DNA of 64,000 nucleotides from Chachezhania antarctica (GCF_003646465.1 NZ_QZEX01000001.1:520236-584235), one strand, 5' to 3'. Positions 9,837-17,694 are shown, numbered from the stretch's first letter. Numbers and translations: made by a program. The notes: a model not told the origin generated them from the letters alone.

Positions 9837-9974
9837 GGCTCTCATCTAGGGTCTTCGAGGGAAATTGTGAAACATTTCACTGCGTCAGCACACGTCGCCG
9901 TGAGACCGGTGCAGCACTTCTTGCCGCGGCATGGTCACTGCCACATCTTCACAGACAATCACAGGAGTTAAAAG

Positions 9975-10661
9975 ATGGCCCAGATCAAGAACATCCTTCT
10001 CGTGGACGACGATGACGACCTGCGCGACGCGTTGAGCGAACAGCTGGTCATGACCGAGGATTTCGATGTCTTCGAAGCCGCCGACGGCGCCCAGGCATTG
10101 GACCGCACGAAGGAGAAGCTTTACGATCTGATCATCCTCGACGTGGGCCTGCCGGACACCGACGGGCGCGAGCTGTGCCGCCTGATGCGCAAGCAGGGCG
10201 TGAAGGCGCCCGTGATGATGCTGACCGGGCAGGACAGCGATGCCGACACGATCCTTGGCCTCGATGCGGGCGCCAACGATTACGTCACCAAGCCGTTCAA
10301 GTTCCCGGTCCTGCTGGCCCGCATCCGCGCCCAGCTGCGCCAGCACGAACAGTCGGAAGATGCCGTCTTTACCCTTGGGCCCTACACGTTCAAGCCGGCG
10401 ATGAAGCTGCTGGTCACCGAAGACGACCGTAAGATCCGGCTGACGGAGAAGGAAACCAACATCCTGAAGTTCCTCTACCGCGCAACCGATGGCGTTGTGG
10501 CCCGCGAGGTGCTGCTGCACGAGGTCTGGGGCTACAATGCCGGGGTCACGACCCACACGCTGGAAACCCATATCTACCGCCTACGCCAGAAGATCGAACC
10601 CGATCCGTCGAACGCGCGTCTGCTGGTGACGGAATCAGGTGGCTACAGGCTGGTTGCCTGA
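9975..10661 (+). CDS. cenR: OmpR-family response regulator, CenR-like
   Basis: A 228-residue response regulator. The receiver domain (about 1-120) has the acidic cluster LLVDDDDDLRDAL, the phospho-acceptor aspartate in LIILDVGLPD and the TKPFKFPVLLARI lysine region. The C-terminal winged helix includes RLTEKETNILKFL and HEVWGYNAGVTTHTLETHIYRLRQKIEPD. The latter stretch closely resembles what I recall of CenR, an essential envelope and division regulator in Caulobacter and Rhodobacter. No histidine kinase is adjacent, consistent with CenK being encoded elsewhere. The cenR name is my recognition, not proven here. Confidence 0.85.
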   Translation: MAQIKNILLVDDDDDLRDALSEQLVMTEDFDVFEAADGAQALDRTKEKLYDLIILDVGLPDTDGRELCRLMRKQGVKAPVMMLTGQDSDADTILGLDAGANDYVTKPFKFPVLLARIRAQLRQHEQSEDAVFTLGPYTFKPAMKLLVTEDDRKIRLTEKETNILKFLYRATDGVVAREVLLHEVWGYNAGVTTHTLETHIYRLRQKIEPDPSNARLLVTESGGYRLVA

Positions 10662-10685
10662 GTCGATTTGTCCGGTTTGCGTTGG

Positions 10686-10723
10686 TTGACGGTTGTCAAT
10701 TTTAACGTTAATAAATTTATAAT
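10686..10723 (+). promoter_or_regulatory. Candidate promoter with overlapping dyad, upstream of a candidate sRNA
   Basis: An AT-rich island in a GC-rich genome. Two overlapping sigma70-like promoters can be read: TTGACG (10686-10691) with a 17-base spacer to TAATAA (10709-10714), and TTGTCA (10693-10698) with a 19-base spacer to TATAAT (10718-10723). The dyad TTGAC/GTCAA (10686-10690 and 10695-10699) covers the -35 region and could be an operator. The only thing downstream before a terminator is the short segment annotated as a candidate sRNA. Confidence 0.55.
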
Positions 10724-10729
10724 AGTACA

Positions 10730-10804
10730 CGCATCCCGTGCATGTCCGGGGCCTGACATGCGCTCCCTGTTGGACTGGCCGGGCCATTGGCCCGGCCTTT
10801 TTTG
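10730..10804 (+). ncRNA. Candidate small RNA, about 75 nt
   Basis: A short noncoding segment with its own apparent promoter and a terminator. Its first hairpin has perfect arms GCATGTC (10740-10746) and GACATGC (10755-10761), extendable by a wobble and a G-C pair, with the loop CGGGGCCT. A strong intrinsic terminator hairpin follows. No open frame or ribosome site fits. It could instead be a long 3' UTR of the regulator gene, but the promoter-like AT-rich island between them argues for an independent transcript. I do not recognise it as a named family. Confidence 0.5.
10777..10804 (+). terminator. Rho-independent terminator
   Basis: Perfect nine-base arms GGCCGGGCC and GGCCCGGCC around ATT, followed by a run of seven T. 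It lies 115 bases after the cenR stop, so it serves the candidate sRNA and possibly cenR as well. Confidence 0.9.
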
Positions 10805-10960
10805 TGCTTTACAGCCCGCACGGACCCAATGATTGCCCTTTGTCACGGTCATTGCTAGCTTTCCGGCAGGCACCGCCCTGACAGGCGATGGCTGCTGCGA
10901 TACCCGGCACCGCCCGGCCAAAGGCACCATCGCGATCCACGACAGAAAAGGGCCATTGCC

Positions 10961-11329
10961 ATGCCCCATACCCCCCTGAAACTGGGCCGCATCACCGCGA
11001 CCGTGCCGGTGAGCGATATCGAACGGGCCTGTGCCGTCTACCGCGATGTCTTCGGCTTCGAGAAGATATTCGAAAACGGCGATCCGACGGGTTTCGTAAT
11101 CCTGAAGAAAGACGATGCCGAACTGCACCTGACACTGCACCCCGGTCACAAGGGCGCCCGGTTCAACGTCGCGCACATGATGGTGTCGAACGCGGCCGAA
11201 GCCCATGCCCGCTGCCTGTCCCATGGGCTGCGCATCATCAAGAGCCTGCAGGACAAGGAATATGGTCTGAAGGCCTTCGTCTTCGCGGACCCGGACGGCA
11301 ACCGTATCGACGTGGGCCAGCAGATCTGA
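10961..11329 (+). CDS. VOC (glyoxalase/bleomycin resistance) superfamily protein
   Basis: A 122-residue protein with the two beta-alpha-beta-beta-beta modules of the vicinal-oxygen-chelate fold. It starts at the metal-strand region ITATVPVSDIERACAVYRDVFGF and ends with the typical FVFADPDGNRIDVGQQ. Candidate metal ligands are His in ELHLTLHP and HMMV and an acidic residue near the C-terminus. Substrate and reaction are unknown: the superfamily ranges from lyases to antibiotic-binding proteins. It is a single gene, convergent with the sulfotransferase. Confidence 0.8.
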   Translation: MPHTPLKLGRITATVPVSDIERACAVYRDVFGFEKIFENGDPTGFVILKKDDAELHLTLHPGHKGARFNVAHMMVSNAAEAHARCLSHGLRIIKSLQDKEYGLKAFVFADPDGNRIDVGQQI

Positions 11330-11360
11330 CACGGCCGGAGCCGGTGCAGTTGCGCCGGCT

Positions 11361-12179
11361 TCAGTCGCCCAGCTTGGCGTGGACCTCGTCGAGGTCGATC
11401 TCGCCGATGGGCATCTTGTTGGCGGGGTTTTCGAAATCGTAATTGAACGCGTCGAAATCGCGTTTGTAGATCTCGTACATCAGGTGCATCGACAGGTCGT
11501 CGAAATAGTCCTCCACCGGATGCGCGCGCTTGGGTCCGTGGCCTTCGCTTTCGTTGAACCGCGGGATCTGGGCCAGGTCTATGGGATGGGTGGTTTCGAC
11601 ATTGTCGAGCACCTGCTGCATCCCGGCGTTGAAGTCCTCGGTCCAGAAGATGTTCTTGTACCGTCCGCCGTTGACGATGAACGTCGACACGTGGCCCGAC
11701 ATGGCGGACCAGTGGATGTCCGGGTCCATCGGGCGGCGCCAGCGGATGGTGTCGCGGGCGAACAGCAGGAAGCGGCGGAACGACTGGATCTGGTCGAACT
11801 CCTCCTTGCCGTCTTCGCCGCCGACCTCGATCCCGTACTTGTAGATCAGCATCGGAACAAGGTTGCCGCGATACCGCTTCCCGTTGCGCTGGATGCCGCA
11901 GATCTTGTCGAAGAACGACGACAGGATGCGCGTGTACGGATTGCGCACGCAGGTGAAGGCATAGATCTGCTGCTGTTGGACGTTGCGGGTGATCAGGTCC
12001 TGGCTTTCGGTGACCGACCACTTGTGCACGCCTTCGCGGGCATCGTGGATATCACCGTCGAAGAACCGGCCGTGATCGGAATAGTACATGATCTGACCGA
12101 TGGTCGAACATGCGCATTTCGGAACGACCCGATAGACCATGCTTTCGGATTCGGTCATCCACGTTCCGGGAAAACCCAT
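11361..12179 (-). CDS. Sulfotransferase family 2 domain protein
   Basis: A 272-residue carbohydrate-type sulfotransferase. The 5'-phosphosulfate-binding loop is VVPKCACSTI (about 18-27), the equivalent of the PKCGSTS loop, and the 3'-phosphate site is FTCVRNPYTRILSSF (about 75-89). Members transfer sulfate from PAPS to sugar hydroxyls. The C-terminal part includes YEIYKRDFDAFNYDF, common in this family. It is divergent from the GT14 glycosyltransferase, with a shared 146-base promoter region, which suggests joint work on an extracellular glycan. No signal peptide or membrane helix is visible, so it probably acts in the cytoplasm on a precursor. Confidence 0.85.
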   Translation of the reverse strand: MGFPGTWMTESESMVYRVVPKCACSTIGQIMYYSDHGRFFDGDIHDAREGVHKWSVTESQDLITRNVQQQQIYAFTCVRNPYTRILSSFFDKICGIQRNGKRYRGNLVPMLIYKYGIEVGGEDGKEEFDQIQSFRRFLLFARDTIRWRRPMDPDIHWSAMSGHVSTFIVNGGRYKNIFWTEDFNAGMQQVLDNVETTHPIDLAQIPRFNESEGHGPKRAHPVEDYFDDLSMHLMYEIYKRDFDAFNYDFENPANKMPIGEIDLDEVHAKLGD

Positions 12180-12325
12180 CGTGCTCTGCCTCCTGGCCCC
12201 GTGCCATCATATTGCTTTCAGGGTGCCGAAGCCAAAGAGAAATCAAATTTATCAGGTTTCTTCAATCGGCAATCACACCTATCTTTGCGTTCGCGCGGAA
12301 CATTTGACAAATACCGGGGATCCAG

Positions 12326-13903
12326 GTGCCGAAGATCGCTTACATCCTGTTGTGCCACAAGGAACCGGAAGCGATCATCCAGCAGGCCCTGCGTCTGACC
12401 GCGGTGGGCGACTACATGTCGATCCATTTCGATGCCCGGGCAAAGCCCGAACATTACCAGATGCTGCGCCGCGCGCTGGACGGCAATCCGAACGTGACCT
12501 TCGCGCACAAGCGCATCAGGTGCGGCTGGGGGGAGTGGTCGCTGGTTCAGGCGTCGCTCCATGCCGTGGAAAGCGCGGTTGCGGCATTTCCCCGTGCCAC
12601 GCATTTCTACATGCTGTCGGGCGATTGCATGGCGGTGAAATCCGCCGAATACGCCCACAGCTTCCTTGACGCCCACGATGCCGACTTCATCGAAAGCTTC
12701 GACTTCTTCGAAAGCGACTGGATCAAGACCGGCCTGAAGGAAGAGCGGCTGATCTACCGCCACTGGTTCAACGAGCGCACGCAACCTTGGCTATTCTATA
12801 CCGGCTACGACCTGCAGAAAAGGCTGAACCTCACGCGGGAGGTGCCCCATGACATCCAGGTCATGATCGGGTCGCAATGGTGGTGCCTGCGGCGGCGAAC
12901 GGTCGAAACGATCCTGGAATTCACCCGCCAGCGGCGCGACGTGATGCGCTTCTTCCGCACCACGTGGATCCCGGACGAAACCTTCTTCCAGACGCTCGTC
13001 CGCCACCTTGTGCCCGAACGCGAGATCCAGTGCCGCACGCTGACCTTCCTGATGTTTTCCGACTACGGGATGCCCATCACCTTCTACAACGACCATTACG
13101 ATCTGCTGGTGGGGCAGGATTTCCTGTTTGCCCGCAAGATCAGCCCCGAAGCGAACGAGCTTCGCGCCCGGCTGGGCCGGCTCTATTCGGCCGAAGACGT
13201 TGATTTCCAGGTCTCGAACGAAGGGCTGGACCTGTACAAGTTCCTGGCCGGGCAGGGCCGGGTCGGGCGCCGCTTTGGCGCGCGGTTCTGGGAGACGGAA
13301 GGTTCGCTGGGCCGCGATCGCGAGTTGATGATCGTGATCTGCAAGAAATGGCACGTGGCGAAACGGCTGCTCGCCCGCATCAAGCAGGTCACCAACGTGC
13401 CGGCGGTCGAATACCTGTTCAACGAGGAAACGACGCCGCTGCCGGATCTGGGCGGCATCCAGTCGACACTGGAAAAGCGTACCCGCCATCGCCGGGCCCT
13501 GATGCGGATGCTGTTCGACTACTATGAAACCGACCGGCTGATCATCTGCCTCGATCCCAGCGCCTTCGAGCTGCTGGAGGATTTCTGCAGCGACAGGTCG
13601 GTCACGCGGCTTCTGGACGTCCAGTGCGAGTTTTCCGACGAGTATCTGCTGGGCCATGCAAGGCGCGTGGGCCTGGCGGGCGAACAGACCAGCCCGGCAA
13701 CGCTGGCCCGGATCCTGCCCACGATCCGCAACGACATCGCCCACGAGGCCGACCGCATCCGCGACGCCGATTTCTCCCGCTTCTCGCGGATCCGCCAGTC
13801 AGACAAGGCGGATGACATGGCCGAACGGCTCGTGGAATTCCTGACGATCTCGCCCGACGCGGCGATGGAGATCGCCGAGACCGAGCACCTGTTCGCCGAA
13901 TAG
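12326..13903 (+). CDS. GT14-like glycosyltransferase with DUF5928-type C-terminus
   Basis: A 525-residue protein. The first 260 or so residues resemble core-2/I-branching beta-1,6-N-acetylglucosaminyltransferases and xylosyltransferases (GT14): AYILLCHKEPEAIIQQA, HFDARAK, HFYMLSGDCMAVKS, GSQWWCLRR and WIPDETFFQTLV are all in place. The remaining C-terminal half matches a roseobacter-specific extension that I associate with DUF5928. The start is GTG, preceded by GGGGA. No signal peptide is seen. The adjacent divergent sulfotransferase suggests a sulfated surface polysaccharide. Donor and acceptor cannot be predicted. Confidence 0.82.
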   Translation: MPKIAYILLCHKEPEAIIQQALRLTAVGDYMSIHFDARAKPEHYQMLRRALDGNPNVTFAHKRIRCGWGEWSLVQASLHAVESAVAAFPRATHFYMLSGDCMAVKSAEYAHSFLDAHDADFIESFDFFESDWIKTGLKEERLIYRHWFNERTQPWLFYTGYDLQKRLNLTREVPHDIQVMIGSQWWCLRRRTVETILEFTRQRRDVMRFFRTTWIPDETFFQTLVRHLVPEREIQCRTLTFLMFSDYGMPITFYNDHYDLLVGQDFLFARKISPEANELRARLGRLYSAEDVDFQVSNEGLDLYKFLAGQGRVGRRFGARFWETEGSLGRDRELMIVICKKWHVAKRLLARIKQVTNVPAVEYLFNEETTPLPDLGGIQSTLEKRTRHRRALMRMLFDYYETDRLIICLDPSAFELLEDFCSDRSVTRLLDVQCEFSDEYLLGHARRVGLAGEQTSPATLARILPTIRNDIAHEADRIRDADFSRFSRIRQSDKADDMAERLVEFLTISPDAAMEIAETEHLFAE

Positions 13904-13908
13904 CGGCC

Positions 13909-14553
13909 TCAGGTCCGCTGCCGGTCGCGCCAGTCGCGGAACTGGCGGCGCTTGTCGGTGAACCAGAAGCCGATATCGACGAACCAGTCCTCGATGCGTT
14001 CCAGCACCGGATCGATTCGCCGTTCGCGGAACCGCTGCCACCGGCGCCAGAGCGCGATCAGCGCCGCGCCGAAAAGCGCCAGGAAGATGATGTTGAACCA
14101 GTTGATGACCGTGTGATCGGGGGAGTCGACCTGCCAGACCTTGACCGCGTTTGGGAAGATCGAGCGCAGGTTGAACCGCCAGCCGTAGTAGCGGACCATC
14201 ACCCATTTCGGTTCGGCCTGGGTCGAGACGAGCGATTGCGCCTTGGCCTGAAGGTCCGAGGCATTGAACTTCATGTAGGGCGGCCAGCCCCAGCCGGTGT
14301 CCTGGTTGCGATAGACGCGGGGTTTGCCATTGGGACGAATCGCGTTGATCATGTAGACGTCGGCGGTGTTGTCCTGGCTGACCTCACCCCCGGTCGATGT
14401 CGTGGACCAGAACCATGTGTTGCCTTCGAAGCTGACACGCTTGATGTCTGTCCCGGTGAGCTGCACCACGTCGTGCCGCGGCAGCGTGTACCATAGGAAG
14501 AGCGCGAGTGCGCCCCAGATGATCAGCGTGAACGCCCACTTGATGTAGAACAT
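13909..14553 (-). CDS. DUF1523 family membrane protein
   Basis: A 214-residue protein with an N-terminal membrane segment (about 5-23), a periplasmic domain and a second membrane segment near residues 150-170 (INWFNIIFLALFGAALIALW), ending in a basic and aromatic cytoplasmic tail. The stretches LPRHDVVQLTGTDIKR, DVYMINAI, RNQDTGWGWPPYMKFN and VRYYGWRF are those of DUF1523. The function is unknown. It is convergent with the GT14 gene, with five bases between the coding ends. Confidence 0.87.
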   Translation of the reverse strand: MFYIKWAFTLIIWGALALFLWYTLPRHDVVQLTGTDIKRVSFEGNTWFWSTTSTGGEVSQDNTADVYMINAIRPNGKPRVYRNQDTGWGWPPYMKFNASDLQAKAQSLVSTQAEPKWVMVRYYGWRFNLRSIFPNAVKVWQVDSPDHTVINWFNIIFLALFGAALIALWRRWQRFRERRIDPVLERIEDWFVDIGFWFTDKRRQFRDWRDRQRT

Positions 14554-14681
14554 GCCCGGCCTCCGGCTATGACGCGCCCAGATGATCGTCTGCCACCGGG
14601 GATGTCAACGCGGCGCGCTGTGCGGGTCCTTCGTGCCTTGACGCTTGCGGTCGTGGGCCGGCACACCTAAATGCACCGGCT

Positions 14682-15158
14682 ATGGTACAGGGAAAATCAG
14701 ATCCGAATTACAAGGTCATCGCCGAAAACCGGCGAGCGCGTTTCGATTATGCGATCGAACGGGATCTGGAGTGCGGCATCATCCTGGAAGGGTCCGAGGT
14801 GAAATCGCTTCGCGCGTCCGGCGCGAATATCGCGGAATGCTATGCCTCGGTCGAGGACGGCGAGCTTTGGCTGACGAACAGCTACATCGCGCCCTACGGT
14901 CAGGCCAAGACCTTCGGCCACGAGGAACGCCGTCGGCGGAAGCTGCTGGTGTCGCGGAAGGAACTGGCGGATCTCTGGAACGCGACCCAGCGCAAGGGCA
15001 TGACCCTTGTTCCGCTGGTGATGTACTTCAACCACCGCGGCATCGCGAAGATGAAGCTGGGCGTGGCCAAGGGCAAGAAGAACCACGACAAGCGTGAAAC
15101 CCAGGCCAAGCGCGACTGGTCGCGCGACAAGCAGCGGCTTCTCAAGGAAAACCGCTGA
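14682..15158 (+). CDS. smpB: SsrA-binding protein SmpB
   Basis: A 158-residue protein that binds tmRNA and delivers it to stalled ribosomes for trans-translation. Diagnostic parts are the oligonucleotide-binding barrel with [15 protein letters not shown] and a basic C-terminal tail, [24 protein letters not shown], which folds as a helix in the mRNA channel. The length is normal. The tmRNA gene itself is not in the window. A family B structured repeat begins 25 bases after the stop. Confidence 0.97.
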   Translation: MVQGKSDPNYKVIAENRRARFDYAIERDLECGIILEGSEVKSLRASGANIAECYASVEDGELWLTNSYIAPYGQAKTFGHEERRRRKLLVSRKELADLWNATQRKGMTLVPLVMYFNHRGIAKMKLGVAKGKKNHDKRETQAKRDWSRDKQRLLKENR

Positions 15159-15182
15159 TCCAATCCGGCCACGGCGTGCTCC

Positions 15183-15253
15183 GCGCCCGCGGCGGCCCGC
15201 CCGCCCACCCCCGTCGGATCCCGTGCCGGGATCCTCCTTGCCGCCACGGGCGC
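15183..15253 (+). repeat. Family B structured intergenic repeat, copy B1
   Basis: A 71-base element downstream of smpB in the same orientation. Outer arms GCGCCCGCGGCGG (15183-15195) and CCGCCACGGGCGC (15241-15253) pair almost perfectly. Inside lie a pyrimidine-rich box CCGCCCACCCCCGTCGG, an inner hairpin ATCCCG...CGGGAT and the box CCTCCTTG. Copy B2 near 17.6 kb is nearly identical. Confidence 0.8.
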
Positions 15254-15296
15254 GGGGCGTCTGGCGATTGGCGGGAATCATGTCGTGAGCGCAGCC

Positions 15297-15410
15297 GGGG
15301 GCTCTGCCCCCATCCGGGCCTGCGGCCCGGATTCCCCCGGAGTATTTGGAGAAAGGAGAAGAACAATAGGGTTCCTTTATTCTTCTTTTCCCAAATACTC
15401 CCGCCGGAGG
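15297..15410 (+). repeat. Family A palindromic intergenic repeat, copy A1
   Basis: Begins with the palindrome GGGGGCTCTGCCCCC (15297-15311) and a second small hairpin (ATCCGGGCC/GGCCCGGAT). A long hairpin follows with arms GGAGTATTTGG (15339-15349) and CCAAATACTCC (15391-15401) and purine/pyrimidine extensions, ending in GCCGGAGGC. It probably acts as a terminator or mRNA-end stabiliser. It lies between smpB and sseA. Confidence 0.82.
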
Positions 15411-15526
15411 CAGACTGCGCAGCAGACGTTGACGAGGGCGGGAATCACATGCGGCCCGCACCGGCGTCTCTTGTCCTTCGCTGCGGCAATCTGTAACGAC
15501 GGGGAATATGCCTTTGGGAGGGTTTC

Positions 15527-16384
15527 ATGCAGGACGATCCGACGACGCTCGTCTCGACCGACTGGCTTGCCGCACATCTGAAGGATCCGGATCTTCGGGT
15601 GCTGGACGGATCGATGTACCTGCCCGGTGCCGGCCGGGATGCGGTGGCGGAATACGATGCCGCCCATATCCCCGGCGCGCGGTTCTTCGATATCGACGAG
15701 ATTTCGAACCACCGGTCTTCGCTGCCCCACATGGCGCCGCCGGCCGAGAAGTTCATGTCGCGCCTGCGCGCGATGGGCGTGGGCGACGGGCATCAGGTCG
15801 TGGTCTACGATGGCGCCGGCCTGTTTTCCGCTGCGCGCGTCTGGTGGATGTTCCGGCTGATGGGCAAGACCGATGTCGCCGTGCTGGACGGCGGGTTCCC
15901 CAAATGGGTCGCCGAAGGGCGCCCGGTGGAGGACATGCCCCCCATGATCCGCGACCGGCACATGACCGTCCGGGTCCAGAACCAGCTGGTGCGGGATGTC
16001 ACGCAGGTGAGCCAGGCCAGCAAGCTGGGCGATCACGAGATCATCGACGCGCGGTCAGCCGAACGGTTCCGGGGCGATGCGCCCGAGCCGCGTGAAGGGC
16101 TGCGTGCAGGCCATATCCCGGGGTCGAAGAACGTGCCCTATGGCTCGCTTCTTGACGGCGATGGCACCATGAAGTCGGCCGACGAGATGCGTGCCATCTT
16201 CAAGGCAGCGGGGGTCGATCTGTCGAAGCCCGCGATTACCTCGTGCGGGTCCGGGGTGACGGCGGCGATCCTGTGTCTTGCGCTGGAACGGATGGGCAAG
16301 ACGGATTACGCATTGTACGACGGATCCTGGACCGAATGGGGCGCCTTCCCGACGGTCCCCGTCGAAACCGGCCCTGCCACCTGA
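15527..16384 (+). CDS. sseA: 3-mercaptopyruvate sulfurtransferase (two rhodanese domains)
   Basis: A 285-residue tandem rhodanese. The inactive N-terminal domain (about 1-135) carries DAAHIPGARFFDID. The catalytic domain carries the cysteine (about residue 240) in CGSGVTA; the CG[S/T]GVTA loop favours 3-mercaptopyruvate over thiosulfate as sulfur donor. Other family marks are LGDHEIIDARSAERFRG and the final YDGSWTEWG. It follows a family A repeat and precedes the aminotransferase by 20 bases, so the two are probably co-transcribed. A joint role in cysteine-derived mercaptopyruvate turnover is plausible but is inference. Confidence 0.93.
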   Translation: MQDDPTTLVSTDWLAAHLKDPDLRVLDGSMYLPGAGRDAVAEYDAAHIPGARFFDIDEISNHRSSLPHMAPPAEKFMSRLRAMGVGDGHQVVVYDGAGLFSAARVWWMFRLMGKTDVAVLDGGFPKWVAEGRPVEDMPPMIRDRHMTVRVQNQLVRDVTQVSQASKLGDHEIIDARSAERFRGDAPEPREGLRAGHIPGSKNVPYGSLLDGDGTMKSADEMRAIFKAAGVDLSKPAITSCGSGVTAAILCLALERMGKTDYALYDGSWTEWGAFPTVPVETGPAT

Positions 16385-16404
16385 CCCCTTGCGGAGCGAC
16401 CCGG

Positions 16405-17589
16405 ATGTTCCAATCGCTGCCGGTCCAGCCGGCTGACCCGATCCTTGCCCTGATGGCCGCCTATCGCGACGATCCGCGGCCCGGCAAGATCGACCTTGGC
16501 ATCGGCGTCTACAAGAACGCCGCCGGCGTCACGCCGGTGATGCGGGCCGTGAAAGTGGCCGAGGAGCGGCTGTGGCGTGATCAGGAGACGAAATCCTATA
16601 TCGGATTCCTGGGCGATCCCGGCTTCAATGACGCGATGATCCGGCTGGTGCTGGGCGATGCTCTGCCCCGCCAGAACGTGGCCGCCGCGGCCGCCCCCGG
16701 CGGGACCGGCGCCGTGCGGCAGGCCTTCGAGGCGATCCGCGAGGCGAACCCGGACGCACGGGTGTTCATCAGCGATCCGTCCTGGGTCAACCATGCCAGC
16801 ATGCTGGACCATGTCGGGCTGGCGCGGAAGAGCTACCGCTATTTCGATGCCGAAAGCCGCGGGATCGATTTCGATGGGATGATGGAGGATCTGTCGGACC
16901 TCGGCGCGGGTGATGTGCTGCTGCTGCATGGCTGCTGCCACAACCCGACGGGCGCCGATCTGAATTCGGTGGAATGGCAGGCCGTGCGGGCGCTTCTGGC
17001 TCGGACCGGCGCGCTGCCGATGATCGACCTGGCCTACATGGGCTTTGGTGACGGGCTGGAGGCGGACGCCGGACCGGTGCGCGATCTGGTGGCAGAGCTG
17101 CCGGAGGCGTTGATCGCCGTCAGTTGTTCGAAGAATTTCGGCCTGTATCGTGATCGCGCCGGGGTGCTGATTGCCACGGCGCAGGACGGGACGCTGGCGC
17201 CGCGGCTTGGCGATACACTGGCACATCTGAACCGGCAGAATTTCTCCTTCCCGCCCGATCACGCGACGCGGGTGGTTTCGACGATCCTTGATGATGTCGA
17301 TCTGTCGGCCGACTGGCTGGACGAGCTGAACGGGATGCGCGGGCGGATTCAGTCTGTCCGACAGGCATTGGCGAATGAGTTGCAGCGGATCACCGGATCG
17401 GACCGGTTCCACTTTTTGTCGCGACATCGCGGCATGTTCTCGCGTCTGGGCGCCAGTCGTGAACAAGTGGAAATGCTGCGGGACCGGCATGGCGTCTACA
17501 TGGTGGGTGATAGCCGGATGAACGTGGCCGGGCTGACGGAGAGTTCCGTGCCTGTGCTGGCGGCGGCGATTGCCGAGGTTGGTCTCTGA
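16405..17589 (+). CDS. Aromatic amino acid / aspartate aminotransferase (class I)
   Basis: A 394-residue PLP enzyme of the aspartate/tyrosine aminotransferase group (TyrB/AspC type). It starts MFQSLPVQPADPILALMA and has DLGIGVYKNAAGVTPVM, HGCCHNPTGADL, the D-x-A-Y-x-G-F region and the PLP lysine (about residue 243) in SCSKNFGLYRDR. The C-terminal FSRLGAS and NVAGLT motifs are also present. A longer upstream frame exists but overlaps sseA, and family similarity begins only at this ATG. The pairing with sseA suggests transamination of cysteine or aromatic amino acids. The exact substrate cannot be settled from sequence. Confidence 0.92.
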   Translation: MFQSLPVQPADPILALMAAYRDDPRPGKIDLGIGVYKNAAGVTPVMRAVKVAEERLWRDQETKSYIGFLGDPGFNDAMIRLVLGDALPRQNVAAAAAPGGTGAVRQAFEAIREANPDARVFISDPSWVNHASMLDHVGLARKSYRYFDAESRGIDFDGMMEDLSDLGAGDVLLLHGCCHNPTGADLNSVEWQAVRALLARTGALPMIDLAYMGFGDGLEADAGPVRDLVAELPEALIAVSCSKNFGLYRDRAGVLIATAQDGTLAPRLGDTLAHLNRQNFSFPPDHATRVVSTILDDVDLSADWLDELNGMRGRIQSVRQALANELQRITGSDRFHFLSRHRGMFSRLGASREQVEMLRDRHGVYMVGDSRMNVAGLTESSVPVLAAAIAEVGL

Positions 17590-17624
17590 CAGGCGTCGGG
17601 GCGTGCCTGTGGCTAACGTCACGC

Positions 17625-17694
17625 GCGCCCGTGACGGCCCGCCCGCCCGCCCCCGTCGGATCCCTTGCGGGATCCTCCTTGCCGCCACGGGCGC
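17625..17694 (+). repeat. Family B structured intergenic repeat, copy B2
   Basis: A 70-base element 35 bases downstream of the aminotransferase, in sense orientation. Outer arms GCGCCCGTGACGG and CCGCCACGGGCGC, pyrimidine box CCGCCCGCCCCCGTCGG, inner hairpin ATCCC/GGGAT and box CCTCCTTG correspond position by position to B1. Confidence 0.8.

Noticed and set aside
12304-12309. TTGACA as the -35 of the GT14 promoter
   Set aside because: It is only about 20 bases before the GTG start, leaving no room for a -10 and leader; chance match.
15160-15530. Short open frames across the repeat-rich spacer between smpB and sseA
   Set aside because: They coincide with palindromic repeats and contain low-complexity Pro/Arg/Ala products without motifs.
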